Source: Methanobacteriota archaeon (GTDB lineage: Archaea; Thermoplasmatota; Poseidoniia; Poseidoniales; Poseidoniaceae). From it: a stretch of 7,169 nt of DNA. This document shows positions 1 to 6,325 of this stretch, in pieces. A model generated the notes under the pieces. The model had not been told where the DNA came from and searched no databases. It saw nothing but the letters and a program-made list of their open reading frames with translations. The translations under genes were made by a program, and so were the position numbers. The stretch is from positions 4,514 through 11,682 of the forward strand of contig NZLM01000064.1 of assembly GCA_002694245.1 (NCBI GenBank), read 5' to 3'. Within the stretch, counting starts at the first letter, position 1. Each line of letters starts with the position of its first letter.

Positions 1-2156
1 AGTGCCTTTCCACAATCGTGGGCAGCCCAAACATCTGTACACTTGATTATTCCAGTTTCCACATCTACTTCGACTTCAGCAACATATGCAGAGAATGAAT
101 ATGCAGGGGCAAGGCCTGCTGCAGCACCTTTGTGCACTCCACCCATAGGTGGAGAGCGATATGCACCAGAGGAAATTAATGCACCTTTGTCTTCTTGAGC
201 CTTGTGAAGTGCCTCAAGATATGACATGCCAATCGCAGGGTCATGTTTGTAGTAGATTCTTCTATCGTTTAGAATCAGAGTGTCTGGATGATATCCTAAT
301 GTATCCCAAGCCGCATTTAGCAGCTGTTCCTTGATTTCTAGTGCTGCGCGAATAGCCGCATTAGCGTTCATGAATGTAACTCTAGAGGAGTACGATCCCA
401 AATCAACTGGACTTGTATCGCTCTCGTGACTTCTAACATGAATCATTTCTATAGGCAAAGCAAGAACTTCTGCAACAACTTGGGCGACTGCTGTAGTTGA
501 GCCCTGACCAATGTCTGCAGCACCTGTATGAACCGTTACACCCCCATCCATATCGATTTGAATGTGGACCGTAGCGTGTGGGAATTTGTTAGGATCCCAA
601 TGTATCGGAAGGCCTGAACCAGAGATGAAGAAGCCGCACCCGATTCCTATTCCTTTACCTAGAGGTAGTTTCCTAAATTTATTATCCCAGTCACTACCGT
701 CTCTAACCTCTTGTAGTGCTTGACGCATACCGTTTGAGGTGATTCTGAAACCTGAAATGGTTCTGGAGTGTGGAGGTAATAGATTCGCTAATCGCAAATC
801 GATTGGATCTACGCCAAGTTGTTCTGACATATCGTCAAGTCCAACTTCGACTGCTGTCCTAGTGTTTACAGCACCATGCCCTCTCATTGCACCGCTGGCT
901 GGCTTGTTAGTCCAAACCCTAGCACCGGTGTAGTGGAAAGATCCTAGTTCGTATGGTGCCGTTGCCAAAACACCGTTGTAATACGAGGTTACGTGACCAA
1001 AAGAAGCAAATCCACCACCATCGATGAGTGCATCGATATCAAAGCCTGAGATTCTCGCTTCATCATCAGCATACATCTGTACCTCGATATGACTAGGATG
1101 TCTTCCTCTGTTTACCCAGAAAACTTCCTCTCTATCGAATGTTATTCTCACGGGGCGACCCGCTTTCCTTGCTAGAATGGCTGCGCACATTTCGTGAGGG
1201 AAGGGATCTGATTTACCGCCAAATCCACCGCCAACAAATGTTCGAATTACATTCACTTGGTGCATTGGAACGTCGAGAACCGTTGCTAGTGCTCTGTGGA
1301 CATAGTGTGGTACTTGTTGCGGAGTATAGAGTTGAAGTCTACCATTTGAATCCCAATGTGCGACTACAGCATGAGGTTCTGTAAATCCATGATTAACACC
1401 CATATATTTCCACTTACCGTGATACATAGCATTTGGATTTTCTACCATTGACCTATCACCAAATTCTTGGAAAACTCTTTTTTGTACATTGGTGGAACCA
1501 ACGTGATATTTTCCTCTCCAGTGAATTGGCTCATCTACATCCTCGAGGCCTTTTTTCATGTCATGTATAGAGTCCAAAACTTCGTATTCTACTTTGATCA
1601 GTGATGCTGCCTCTCTGGCTGTTGCTTCATCGACTGCAGCCACACATGCTACCAAATCTCCCACATGCCTAACTTTCTCAACAGCCATAGCATGCTCGTC
1701 TTTGGTTACCGGGAGAACACCGAATTTGTTTGGTGCATCTTCACCTGTGGCGACTGCTAAAACACCGGGAAGTGCCTCAGCTTGTGAAGTATCTACACTA
1801 ACCACCTTTGCGTAGTGGTGTGGAGAACGCACAATCCTACCTATGATTTCGTTTGGCAGTCTTACATCATCTCCATACCATGCTTGGCCAGTAACTTTCG
1901 CATTTGCATCAACCAAAGGCATCGATTTACCAACTGTGGTGCCGGTTCTCGCCCTATCGTGGATGTGAGCGCCTGCTGGTTGTTTTTCTTTACCGCCAAC
2001 CATTTCAGGAATGTAATCGAGGTCTCTCGGCTTCATTACAGGTCTAGAACCACCTGAACCTGGCGGGCTGAAACTTTGCTTTCCTGCAACTCTTTTTCCA
2101 TCTTTGCGGATTTCTCCTCCGCCTTTTCCGGGTTGTTGCTTGTAGCCGCCTGACAT
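1..2156 (-). CDS. hcrA: Molybdenum-binding large subunit, 4-hydroxybenzoyl-CoA reductase alpha-like (C-terminus beyond window)
   Basis: Reading down from ATG at 2156 the frame stays open to the window edge, giving 718 residues with the C-terminus missing. This is the catalytic molybdopterin subunit of the xanthine oxidase superfamily, a cytoplasmic enzyme that passes electrons between a Mo centre and 2Fe-2S clusters. Seen in the protein: the aldehyde oxidase a/b-hammerhead domain at about 76-200 (PLVDANAKVTGQAWYGDD, 80-97), the Mo-cofactor domain from about 230, the FVGGGFGGKSDP loop (307-318), ASGAMRGHGAVNTR (420-433), GAADIGQGSTT (545-555) and GSYSSRVTF (587-595). From memory, GAMRGHG and GSYSSRVTF match HcrA of Thauera, whereas CO dehydrogenase has an AYRCSFR loop. 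The catalytic Glu of the C-terminal GxGE motif lies outside the window. A Gly/Pro/Lys-rich stretch of about 75 residues precedes the hammerhead domain and is unusual for the family. The start is supported by AGGTGA just upstream. The substrate is inferred only at family level; another CoA-thioester or N-heterocycle dehydrogenase is possible. Confidence 0.88.
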   Translation of the reverse strand, partial: MSGGYKQQPGKGGGEIRKDGKRVAGKQSFSPPGSGGSRPVMKPRDLDYIPEMVGGKEKQPAGAHIHDRARTGTTVGKSMPLVDANAKVTGQAWYGDDVRLPNEIIGRIVRSPHHYAKVVSVDTSQAEALPGVLAVATGEDAPNKFGVLPVTKDEHAMAVEKVRHVGDLVACVAAVDEATAREAASLIKVEYEVLDSIHDMKKGLEDVDEPIHWRGKYHVGSTNVQKRVFQEFGDRSMVENPNAMYHGKWKYMGVNHGFTEPHAVVAHWDSNGRLQLYTPQQVPHYVHRALATVLDVPMHQVNVIRTFVGGGFGGKSDPFPHEMCAAILARKAGRPVRITFDREEVFWVNRGRHPSHIEVQMYADDEARISGFDIDALIDGGGFASFGHVTSYYNGVLATAPYELGSFHYTGARVWTNKPASGAMRGHGAVNTRTAVEVGLDDMSEQLGVDPIDLRLANLLPPHSRTISGFRITSNGMRQALQEVRDGSDWDNKFRKLPLGKGIGIGCGFFISGSGLPIHWDPNKFPHATVHIQIDMDGGVTVHTGAADIGQGSTTAVAQVVAEVLALPIEMIHVRSHESDTSPVDLGSYSSRVTFMNANAAIRAALEIKEQLLNAAWDTLGYHPDTLILNDRRIYYKHDPAIGMSYLEALHKAQEDKGALISSGAYRSPPMGGVHKGAAAGLAPAYSFSAYVAEVEVDVETGIIKCTDVWAAHDCGKA

Positions 2157-2159
2157 AGT

Positions 2160-2166
2160 ATCACCT
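2160..2166 (-). promoter_or_regulatory. Ribosome-binding site of the large subunit, overlapping the small-subunit stop
   Basis: On the minus strand AGGTGAT covers the last Arg codon (AGG) and the TGA stop of the small subunit. The large-subunit ATG (2156-2154) follows after the three bases ACT. GGTGAT is complementary to the conserved 3' end of 16S rRNA. The arrangement implies that ribosomes terminating on the small subunit reinitiate on the large one, as expected for subunits of one complex. The spacing is short for a Shine-Dalgarno site. Confidence 0.65.
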
Positions 2167-2784
2167 AGCATGGCCCGGAGGCATTGTTGGTTCGTCTGGC
2201 CCGCTTGGATTTGGATCAGGGTGAGCATCTGACGCTGCAGATGCTGCTTCTGTCTCTCCGCGATGTATTGCAGCAGCAGCTTGTATTGATTCTATGATTT
2301 GTTGATATCCAGTGCAACGGCAGAGGTTTCCTTCAATTGCTAAAGCAATCTCAGAATCTGAAGGGTTTGGATTTTCATTAAGCAATGCTTGTGATGCTAT
2401 CAAGAAACCAGGGGTGCAGAATCCACATTGGGATCCCCCATACTCACCGAAGCACTGCTGAATTGGTGCGAGGTGTGCGCCGTCAGCTAGGCCTTCTACT
2501 GTGGTGATTTCCTTACCTGCGACATCTTGTGCCATTGTCAGGCATGATAGTCTAGGGACACCATCAATCATGACAGTGCAACAGCCACACGTACCCATGT
2601 CGCAGCCGCGTTTGACTCCAAGGCAGCCTGCCTTGTCTCTAAGTACATCGAGCAGAATTGCGTTGGAAGGTGCTAAAACCTCTTTCTGTTGCCCGTTTAC
2701 GACTGCGTTCCAGACTTCAGAAGAAGCCGCAGGAATCATCGAAACATACTCTTCTCCAACCATGGTAAAGTCCAACCGTTCCAT
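2161..2784 (-). CDS. hcrC: [2Fe-2S] small subunit, 4-hydroxybenzoyl-CoA reductase gamma-like
   Basis: This is the electron-transfer subunit of a xanthine oxidase-family molybdenum enzyme, carrying two 2Fe-2S clusters. The open frame extends to a GTG at 2799 (212 residues), and residue numbers here use that start. The N-terminal plant-ferredoxin-type domain has Cys66, Cys71, Cys74 and Cys86 (CDMGTCGCC, then LSC). The C-terminal helical domain has Cys125, Cys128, Cys160 and Cys162 (QCGFCTPG and NLCRCTGY), which is the second cluster. All eight expected ligands are present, so the protein looks functional. I prefer ATG at 2784 (207 residues) because the GTG lies inside a GGTGAT motif that sits at ribosome-binding distance from that ATG. 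Residues from about 180 on form an Ala/Pro/Asp-rich tail absent from shorter homologues such as Thauera HcrC. The stop is four bases before the large-subunit ATG, so the two are almost certainly cotranscribed and translationally coupled. A related CoxS or XdhC-type small subunit would share the same cysteine pattern. Confidence 0.92.
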   Translation of the reverse strand: MERLDFTMVGEEYVSMIPAASSEVWNAVVNGQQKEVLAPSNAILLDVLRDKAGCLGVKRGCDMGTCGCCTVMIDGVPRLSCLTMAQDVAGKEITTVEGLADGAHLAPIQQCFGEYGGSQCGFCTPGFLIASQALLNENPNPSDSEIALAIEGNLCRCTGYQQIIESIQAAAAIHRGETEAASAASDAHPDPNPSGPDEPTMPPGHAR

Positions 2785-2794
2785 GGGAAGATGA

Positions 2795-2800
2795 ATCACC
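2795..2800 (-). promoter_or_regulatory. Ribosome-binding site deciding the small-subunit start
   Basis: GGTGAT on the minus strand stands ten bases before the ATG at 2784. The same hexamer precedes the large-subunit ATG. If it is the ribosome-binding site, the in-frame GTG at 2799 is part of it and not a start codon, which removes five residues from the longest reading. Confidence 0.55.
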
Positions 2801-2852
2801 CTTTCAGCATTGGCCCTAAATTCTCGTGGGTGATTTTCTTATTTTGCCCGAA

Positions 2853-4226
2853 CTAATGGCGCAAACTTACCGCAGAAATGTCGTCTAATCCAGCAGATGG
2901 TTCTACCCAGTCATTATCCCCAGGCAGTACCAAACCATCACCAATATTGACCAAATCAGATGCTAATTTTTGCTGTGATTTGCACAGTTCATCCCAATTA
3001 AAAGACTGGTTTCTCCATTTAGCCCATAACCTCATCCTTCTCCAAGAAGACTTACCCTTGACGTAGAGTTTGATTTGCAGTTTTGCCGAGGCAGGCATCC
3101 ACCACGCCATAAGAGGAAATACAAGAGGTGCTGGTAAAGAGAATAGAAATTCGATGATTAGGCTATAATCAGCCAGCCATGCAATTGGGCTTGAATCAGA
3201 TAACAATGTCCAAGTGAATGCATAAGCAGCGATTAACCACCAAACTGGGTATGCTGCAAGGGCTGTGTATAATTTCAACGAACCTCGCTTGGAGTCGTCA
3301 AATTTTGGTCCAAAGGTCCTGTCCACACCTACCACAAACAAAAATGGTGGAAGCGATCCTGCCAGAGCACTGAATGTCACAAAACCAAGCATAAATGACC
3401 AAGCAAATAACCAGAAAAATATCGATTTCATGAAACCATAAAGAGTGACTGACTGGGGCCTTGTGTCTACATGATGTGGTTTGAGATCTAGGAAGTCTAT
3501 CCGCTCAAAATGGGCCCTAGTTCTATTCTCTAATTCCTGACATTTTTCGGGCTCATTTTCTGCAAACCATTCCCAAGCTGCACGCACACGCCGTGCTCCA
3601 ATTACAGTTTGCCCATAATTTTCTAAATCCTTGATTTCCGGGCTTTGCCTCATCCTCTCCGCGTGAATAATCGAGCGTGCTTTCCATATCAATTCCCTAT
3701 CTTTCCAATCATCTCTAGACAAGGATGCGCGAGATATTTCTCCAGATATTACATCACTCAATTGCTCTACATTTCCAGATATTTCCAGCGGCCTTTCCAC
3801 GGTTAGGGCAACCCTTTCCCTGAAGTAATGCTTTTTGCTGTAATGTATACCTACTGGAACGATCACAGGAGGTTTTCCCTCAGCTAGTTCTTTTGCTCTA
3901 ATCGCAATTCTTGCAGCATTATCTTGAATTTTTTTGGCTTTGGGACTACTGTGTGAATCGCCCTCAGGGAATACTATGATATTATTTCCTTCAGCGACCT
4001 TTTTGGAAATTTTGTTTAATTCTTCTTCGCTATCCAATATACCATCAAATGCGTATTGATTATCAGGAAGTAGACCGCGAGTCAGCATTTTATCAAACAA
4101 TCCACCTGGATGCCATGAAACAATTACTGCCCCTCTATCATTAGGCAAATTTTCAGCATCAATCACTGTTATTTCCCGAAACCAAGTTGACATCAAAACC
4201 CTACTGAACCAGTTTTGAAGCCCCAT
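2853..4226 (-). CDS. PlsC-type glycerolipid acyltransferase with C-terminal membrane domain
   Basis: A 457-residue membrane protein of the lysophospholipid/glycerol-phosphate acyltransferase superfamily, which moves a fatty acyl group onto a glycerolipid hydroxyl at the membrane face. Block I is WHPGGLFD (His39, Asp45). His and Asp are five residues apart, as in the HPNxxxD class that includes yeast Sct1/Gpt2 and bacterial relatives, not four as in E. coli PlsC. Block III is VFPEGDSHSSPKAKKIQ (85-101), followed by NAARIA, and block IV is VIVPVGIHY (121-129). Residues 150-265 are hydrophilic and probably helical. Three or four membrane segments follow at about 268-300, 321-342 and 353-377, then a basic stretch and an acidic tail. 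The GSLKLYTALAAYPVWW part (315-330) resembles the membrane region of the same bacterial class. Only 46 residues separate His39 from the FPEG block and no GxxFxxR block II is visible, so the acceptor is uncertain. The ATG at 4226 has AAGGA six bases upstream. It stands upstream of the oxidoreductase genes, about 68 bases from the preferred small-subunit start, and could share their transcript. Confidence 0.87.
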   Translation of the reverse strand: MGLQNWFSRVLMSTWFREITVIDAENLPNDRGAVIVSWHPGGLFDKMLTRGLLPDNQYAFDGILDSEEELNKISKKVAEGNNIIVFPEGDSHSSPKAKKIQDNAARIAIRAKELAEGKPPVIVPVGIHYSKKHYFRERVALTVERPLEISGNVEQLSDVISGEISRASLSRDDWKDRELIWKARSIIHAERMRQSPEIKDLENYGQTVIGARRVRAAWEWFAENEPEKCQELENRTRAHFERIDFLDLKPHHVDTRPQSVTLYGFMKSIFFWLFAWSFMLGFVTFSALAGSLPPFLFVVGVDRTFGPKFDDSKRGSLKLYTALAAYPVWWLIAAYAFTWTLLSDSSPIAWLADYSLIIEFLFSLPAPLVFPLMAWWMPASAKLQIKLYVKGKSSWRRMRLWAKWRNQSFNWDELCKSQQKLASDLVNIGDGLVLPGDNDWVEPSAGLDDISAVSLRH

Positions 4227-4318
4227 AATGGGTCCTTTTCGCTCTTAGTTTTCAGTACTATCCCGAATTGGCGAGAATCCATAGCATTCAAACAGTATAA
4301 TTTTCTCCGCTATTACAG
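4227..4318. promoter_or_regulatory. Divergent intergenic region between acyltransferase and protease
   Basis: These 92 bases separate the start codons of two genes read away from each other, so they must hold the promoter of each unless transcription comes from further off. For the protease, TATAAT followed by TTT (4296-4303) is the best candidate. For the acyltransferase I see only AAGGA at ribosome-binding distance and no convincing TATA element. No sizeable inverted repeat is evident. Confidence 0.5.
4296..4303 (+). promoter_or_regulatory. Candidate TATA element of the protease gene
   Basis: TATAATTT is preceded by a purine/A-rich AAACAG that could serve as a BRE. In archaea transcription usually begins about 25 bases downstream of the box centre, which here falls at about 4320-4327, right at the candidate start codons. 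That would give a leaderless or nearly leaderless mRNA. In a bacterium the same TATAAT could be a -10 box, but no good -35 match is apparent at 17 bases upstream. Confidence 0.35.
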
Positions 4319-4323
4319 GTGAG
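4317..4323 (+). promoter_or_regulatory. Possible ribosome-binding site within the longest protease reading
   Basis: AGGTGAG contains the same GGTGA core as the sites of both oxidoreductase genes and is five bases before TTG 4328. If used, translation begins at TTG and the GTG at 4319 is part of the site. If transcription starts at the TATA-predicted position, this motif would be missing from the mRNA, so the two readings conflict. Confidence 0.4.
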
Positions 4324-6259
4324 ACGATTGATTAGCCACAAACGTATTTTTGGTTTGTTCGGATTGGTATTACTACTTGCACCATTAGTAGTTGCTACCG
4401 TTCCCGTTGCTGCGATAGTAGAAGATGATAGTGAACCATACGGATGGTGGACTGAAACTACTGTAGACCGCAACCAAAACAAAATCGGCGATATGGTTGA
4501 ATTGCACATAGACAACCCAATTTTCCTAGACGAGGATAATACCTTGCCACTGATTATTGATTTCCATTTCACACCTGGTGAAAAAGAGATAGACATGCTG
4601 GAAAAATATGTAGATTACCAGCACCAATTTACCCTTCACGGAATCGATGCCTTGGCAGGTAGAGTTCCGGTTACTGAACTACTCACTCTGAGGGACCTAC
4701 CTGGAGTAGTCATGATAGAGTTGGATGGAATCTTAACAATCGCCAATGCTGATGCAAGGGCAGGGCATGGTGTTGATATGGCATTTGAGGAAACCGGTTA
4801 CGATGGTTCGGGAACAACTGTAGCAATTATCGATACTGGACTTGATGGGAATCACACATCTCTGGACGATCAAGATGATGACCCTGAAACATATGATCCG
4901 AAAATTATCGGATTTTATGACCCTGTAAATAACCCAGGAAATACCAACGGAACGGATTTCCCATACGATGACCAAGGACATGGTTCTCACTGTGGTGGAA
5001 CAACTGCAGGTACAGGCGCTCCAACTTATGAACATCCAGGAATGGCACCACAGGCTCATCTTGTTGGCGTGAAGGTTCTAGATGCTGGAGGATCTGGTTC
5101 GTTTTCGACAGTCATGGCGGGTATGCAGTGGACTGTTGATACAATGCACAAGTACAACACAAGGGCTGCTTCAATGAGCCTAGGTGGTCCAGGAGCGATC
5201 GAATGGACGTCTTCAGAAGAGGACAGTGTTAACAGACAAGCAAACGAAATGATGCGTGCAGGAATCGCCCTTTTCATCGCTGCTGGAAACAGTGCTGTTA
5301 GCGCACAAATAGGGACTCCAGGCTCTGCTGAAGATGCAATAACTGTCGGAGCATTAGATAAGGATACGTCGATTGCAGTATACTCAAGTCAAGGACCAAC
5401 AGAAGAGGGTAGAATTAAGCCGAATATGGCATACATGGGTAGTCAGATAATGTCTGTCCAAGCGAATTCAGTTGACCAATATGTGGCATTTAGTGGAACC
5501 AGTATGGCAACCCCTGGTGTTGCGGGAGTGGGAGCACTGATGTTACAGGCAAATCCAGATTTATCCCCGTTCGATATTAGAAATATCCTGCAAGAGCAGG
5601 CCACATATCGTCAATGTCATTACATGGGCGCTAACGAACCCTGCGCAGAGGATTTGATTCCAAAGAACAGACAAAACAACGTATATGGTCACGGGCATGT
5701 CAATGCTCTTGAGTCCGTGATTGAAGCTGCTGAATATGATCTATATTCTTTCAACAAAAACATCACTCTATCCGTCGAAACCAGCACAAGCAAAGATGGC
5801 TACATACCACTAGCAAAGGGTGAATCCGTCAAAATACAACTTAGCAATAACATGGACGGAGTACAATGGATGAGTAATGATTTGCGACACAGTTGGTCCT
5901 TCGTTAACTCGTATGACAAAGGCAATGAAGTGAAATTGTCATATGAGGAAATAGTAGATGAGCTACAATACCTTCCAGATGTCACATTACTTGGAAATCA
6001 TACAATCTCAGTACGTGGTCTACAAGGAACCAGCTCCAGTCCTCTAATCACTTTTGACGTTATGCTAATCGAGAAAACAATGGTTGCTGACGAAACTAGT
6101 GGCTCATCAGACCTGATAATCTACGGTTCAATAATTGCTGCAATTCTTTTGACAATTGTACTTGTGGCGCAAATCCTCAAGAAAGATGATGAAGAATACC
6201 CAATTGCTGAATCAGACCAAGATATCGATGATGTGGTTGAGGCGGAGATATTAGAATAG
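4319..6259 (+). CDS. Subtilisin-family (S8) serine protease, secreted and C-terminally membrane-anchored
   Basis: A 646-residue extracytoplasmic endopeptidase precursor. Order of parts: basic N-terminus and hydrophobic signal segment (about 8-32); a short Ca-binding-like loop DRNQNKIGD (50-58); a propeptide of I9-like character (about 75-145); catalytic domain (about 150-470); a predicted beta-rich domain (about 475-590); one transmembrane helix (599-618); then KKDDEE and an acidic tail to the end. The catalytic triad is complete: Asp172 in VAIIDTG, His221 in GHGSHCGGT and Ser395 in FSGTSMATPG, with oxyanion Asn324 in AAGNS. Cys225 follows the catalytic His by four residues, as in proteinase K. 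Cys433 and Cys442 flank a small loop and probably form a disulfide. The topology is outside catalytic domain, inside acidic tail, so the enzyme is probably held on the cell surface for peptide scavenging or surface protein processing. The only early starts are GTG 4319 and TTG 4328. TTG is attractive because AGGTGAG lies five bases before it. I give the longer reading. Confidence 0.93.
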   Translation: MRRLISHKRIFGLFGLVLLLAPLVVATVPVAAIVEDDSEPYGWWTETTVDRNQNKIGDMVELHIDNPIFLDEDNTLPLIIDFHFTPGEKEIDMLEKYVDYQHQFTLHGIDALAGRVPVTELLTLRDLPGVVMIELDGILTIANADARAGHGVDMAFEETGYDGSGTTVAIIDTGLDGNHTSLDDQDDDPETYDPKIIGFYDPVNNPGNTNGTDFPYDDQGHGSHCGGTTAGTGAPTYEHPGMAPQAHLVGVKVLDAGGSGSFSTVMAGMQWTVDTMHKYNTRAASMSLGGPGAIEWTSSEEDSVNRQANEMMRAGIALFIAAGNSAVSAQIGTPGSAEDAITVGALDKDTSIAVYSSQGPTEEGRIKPNMAYMGSQIMSVQANSVDQYVAFSGTSMATPGVAGVGALMLQANPDLSPFDIRNILQEQATYRQCHYMGANEPCAEDLIPKNRQNNVYGHGHVNALESVIEAAEYDLYSFNKNITLSVETSTSKDGYIPLAKGESVKIQLSNNMDGVQWMSNDLRHSWSFVNSYDKGNEVKLSYEEIVDELQYLPDVTLLGNHTISVRGLQGTSSSPLITFDVMLIEKTMVADETSGSSDLIIYGSIIAAILLTIVLVAQILKKDDEEYPIAESDQDIDDVVEAEILE

Positions 6260-6325
6260 TGATACTCGACGCTATTTGACGGGTCAACATTCAAAAGTAA
6301 ATGGTAGGATGAAATACCGATTCAA

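Noticed and set aside
149..2057. Five plus-strand open frames of 61-85 codons
   Set aside because: All lie opposite the continuous large-subunit frame, which has conserved molybdenum-domain motifs throughout.
1..2784. Aerobic CO dehydrogenase (CoxSL) as the identity of the subunit pair
   Set aside because: The CoxL active-site loop with its AYRCSFR-type cysteine is absent; the equivalent place reads ASGAMRGHG as in HcrA.
2501..2794. Plus-strand open frame of 97 codons within the small-subunit gene
   Set aside because: The opposite strand encodes the eight-cysteine [2Fe-2S] protein, so this is a shadow.
2800..2852. Possible promoter or terminator between acyltransferase and small subunit
   Set aside because: The A-rich minus-strand stretch AAAATAAGAAAA is not a convincing TATA element and no hairpin with a T-run is present, so readthrough from the acyltransferase is equally likely.
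4288..4596. Minus-strand open frame of 102 codons over the protease start
   Set aside because: It is antisense to the signal peptide and propeptide of a well-supported gene, and its Ser/Thr/Asn-rich product resembles nothing.
6276..6287. Perfect palindrome TTGACGGGTCAA after the protease stop
   Set aside because: Five-base arms are expected several times by chance in a window of this size, and no T-run follows to make it a terminator. An operator role cannot be supported from one copy.
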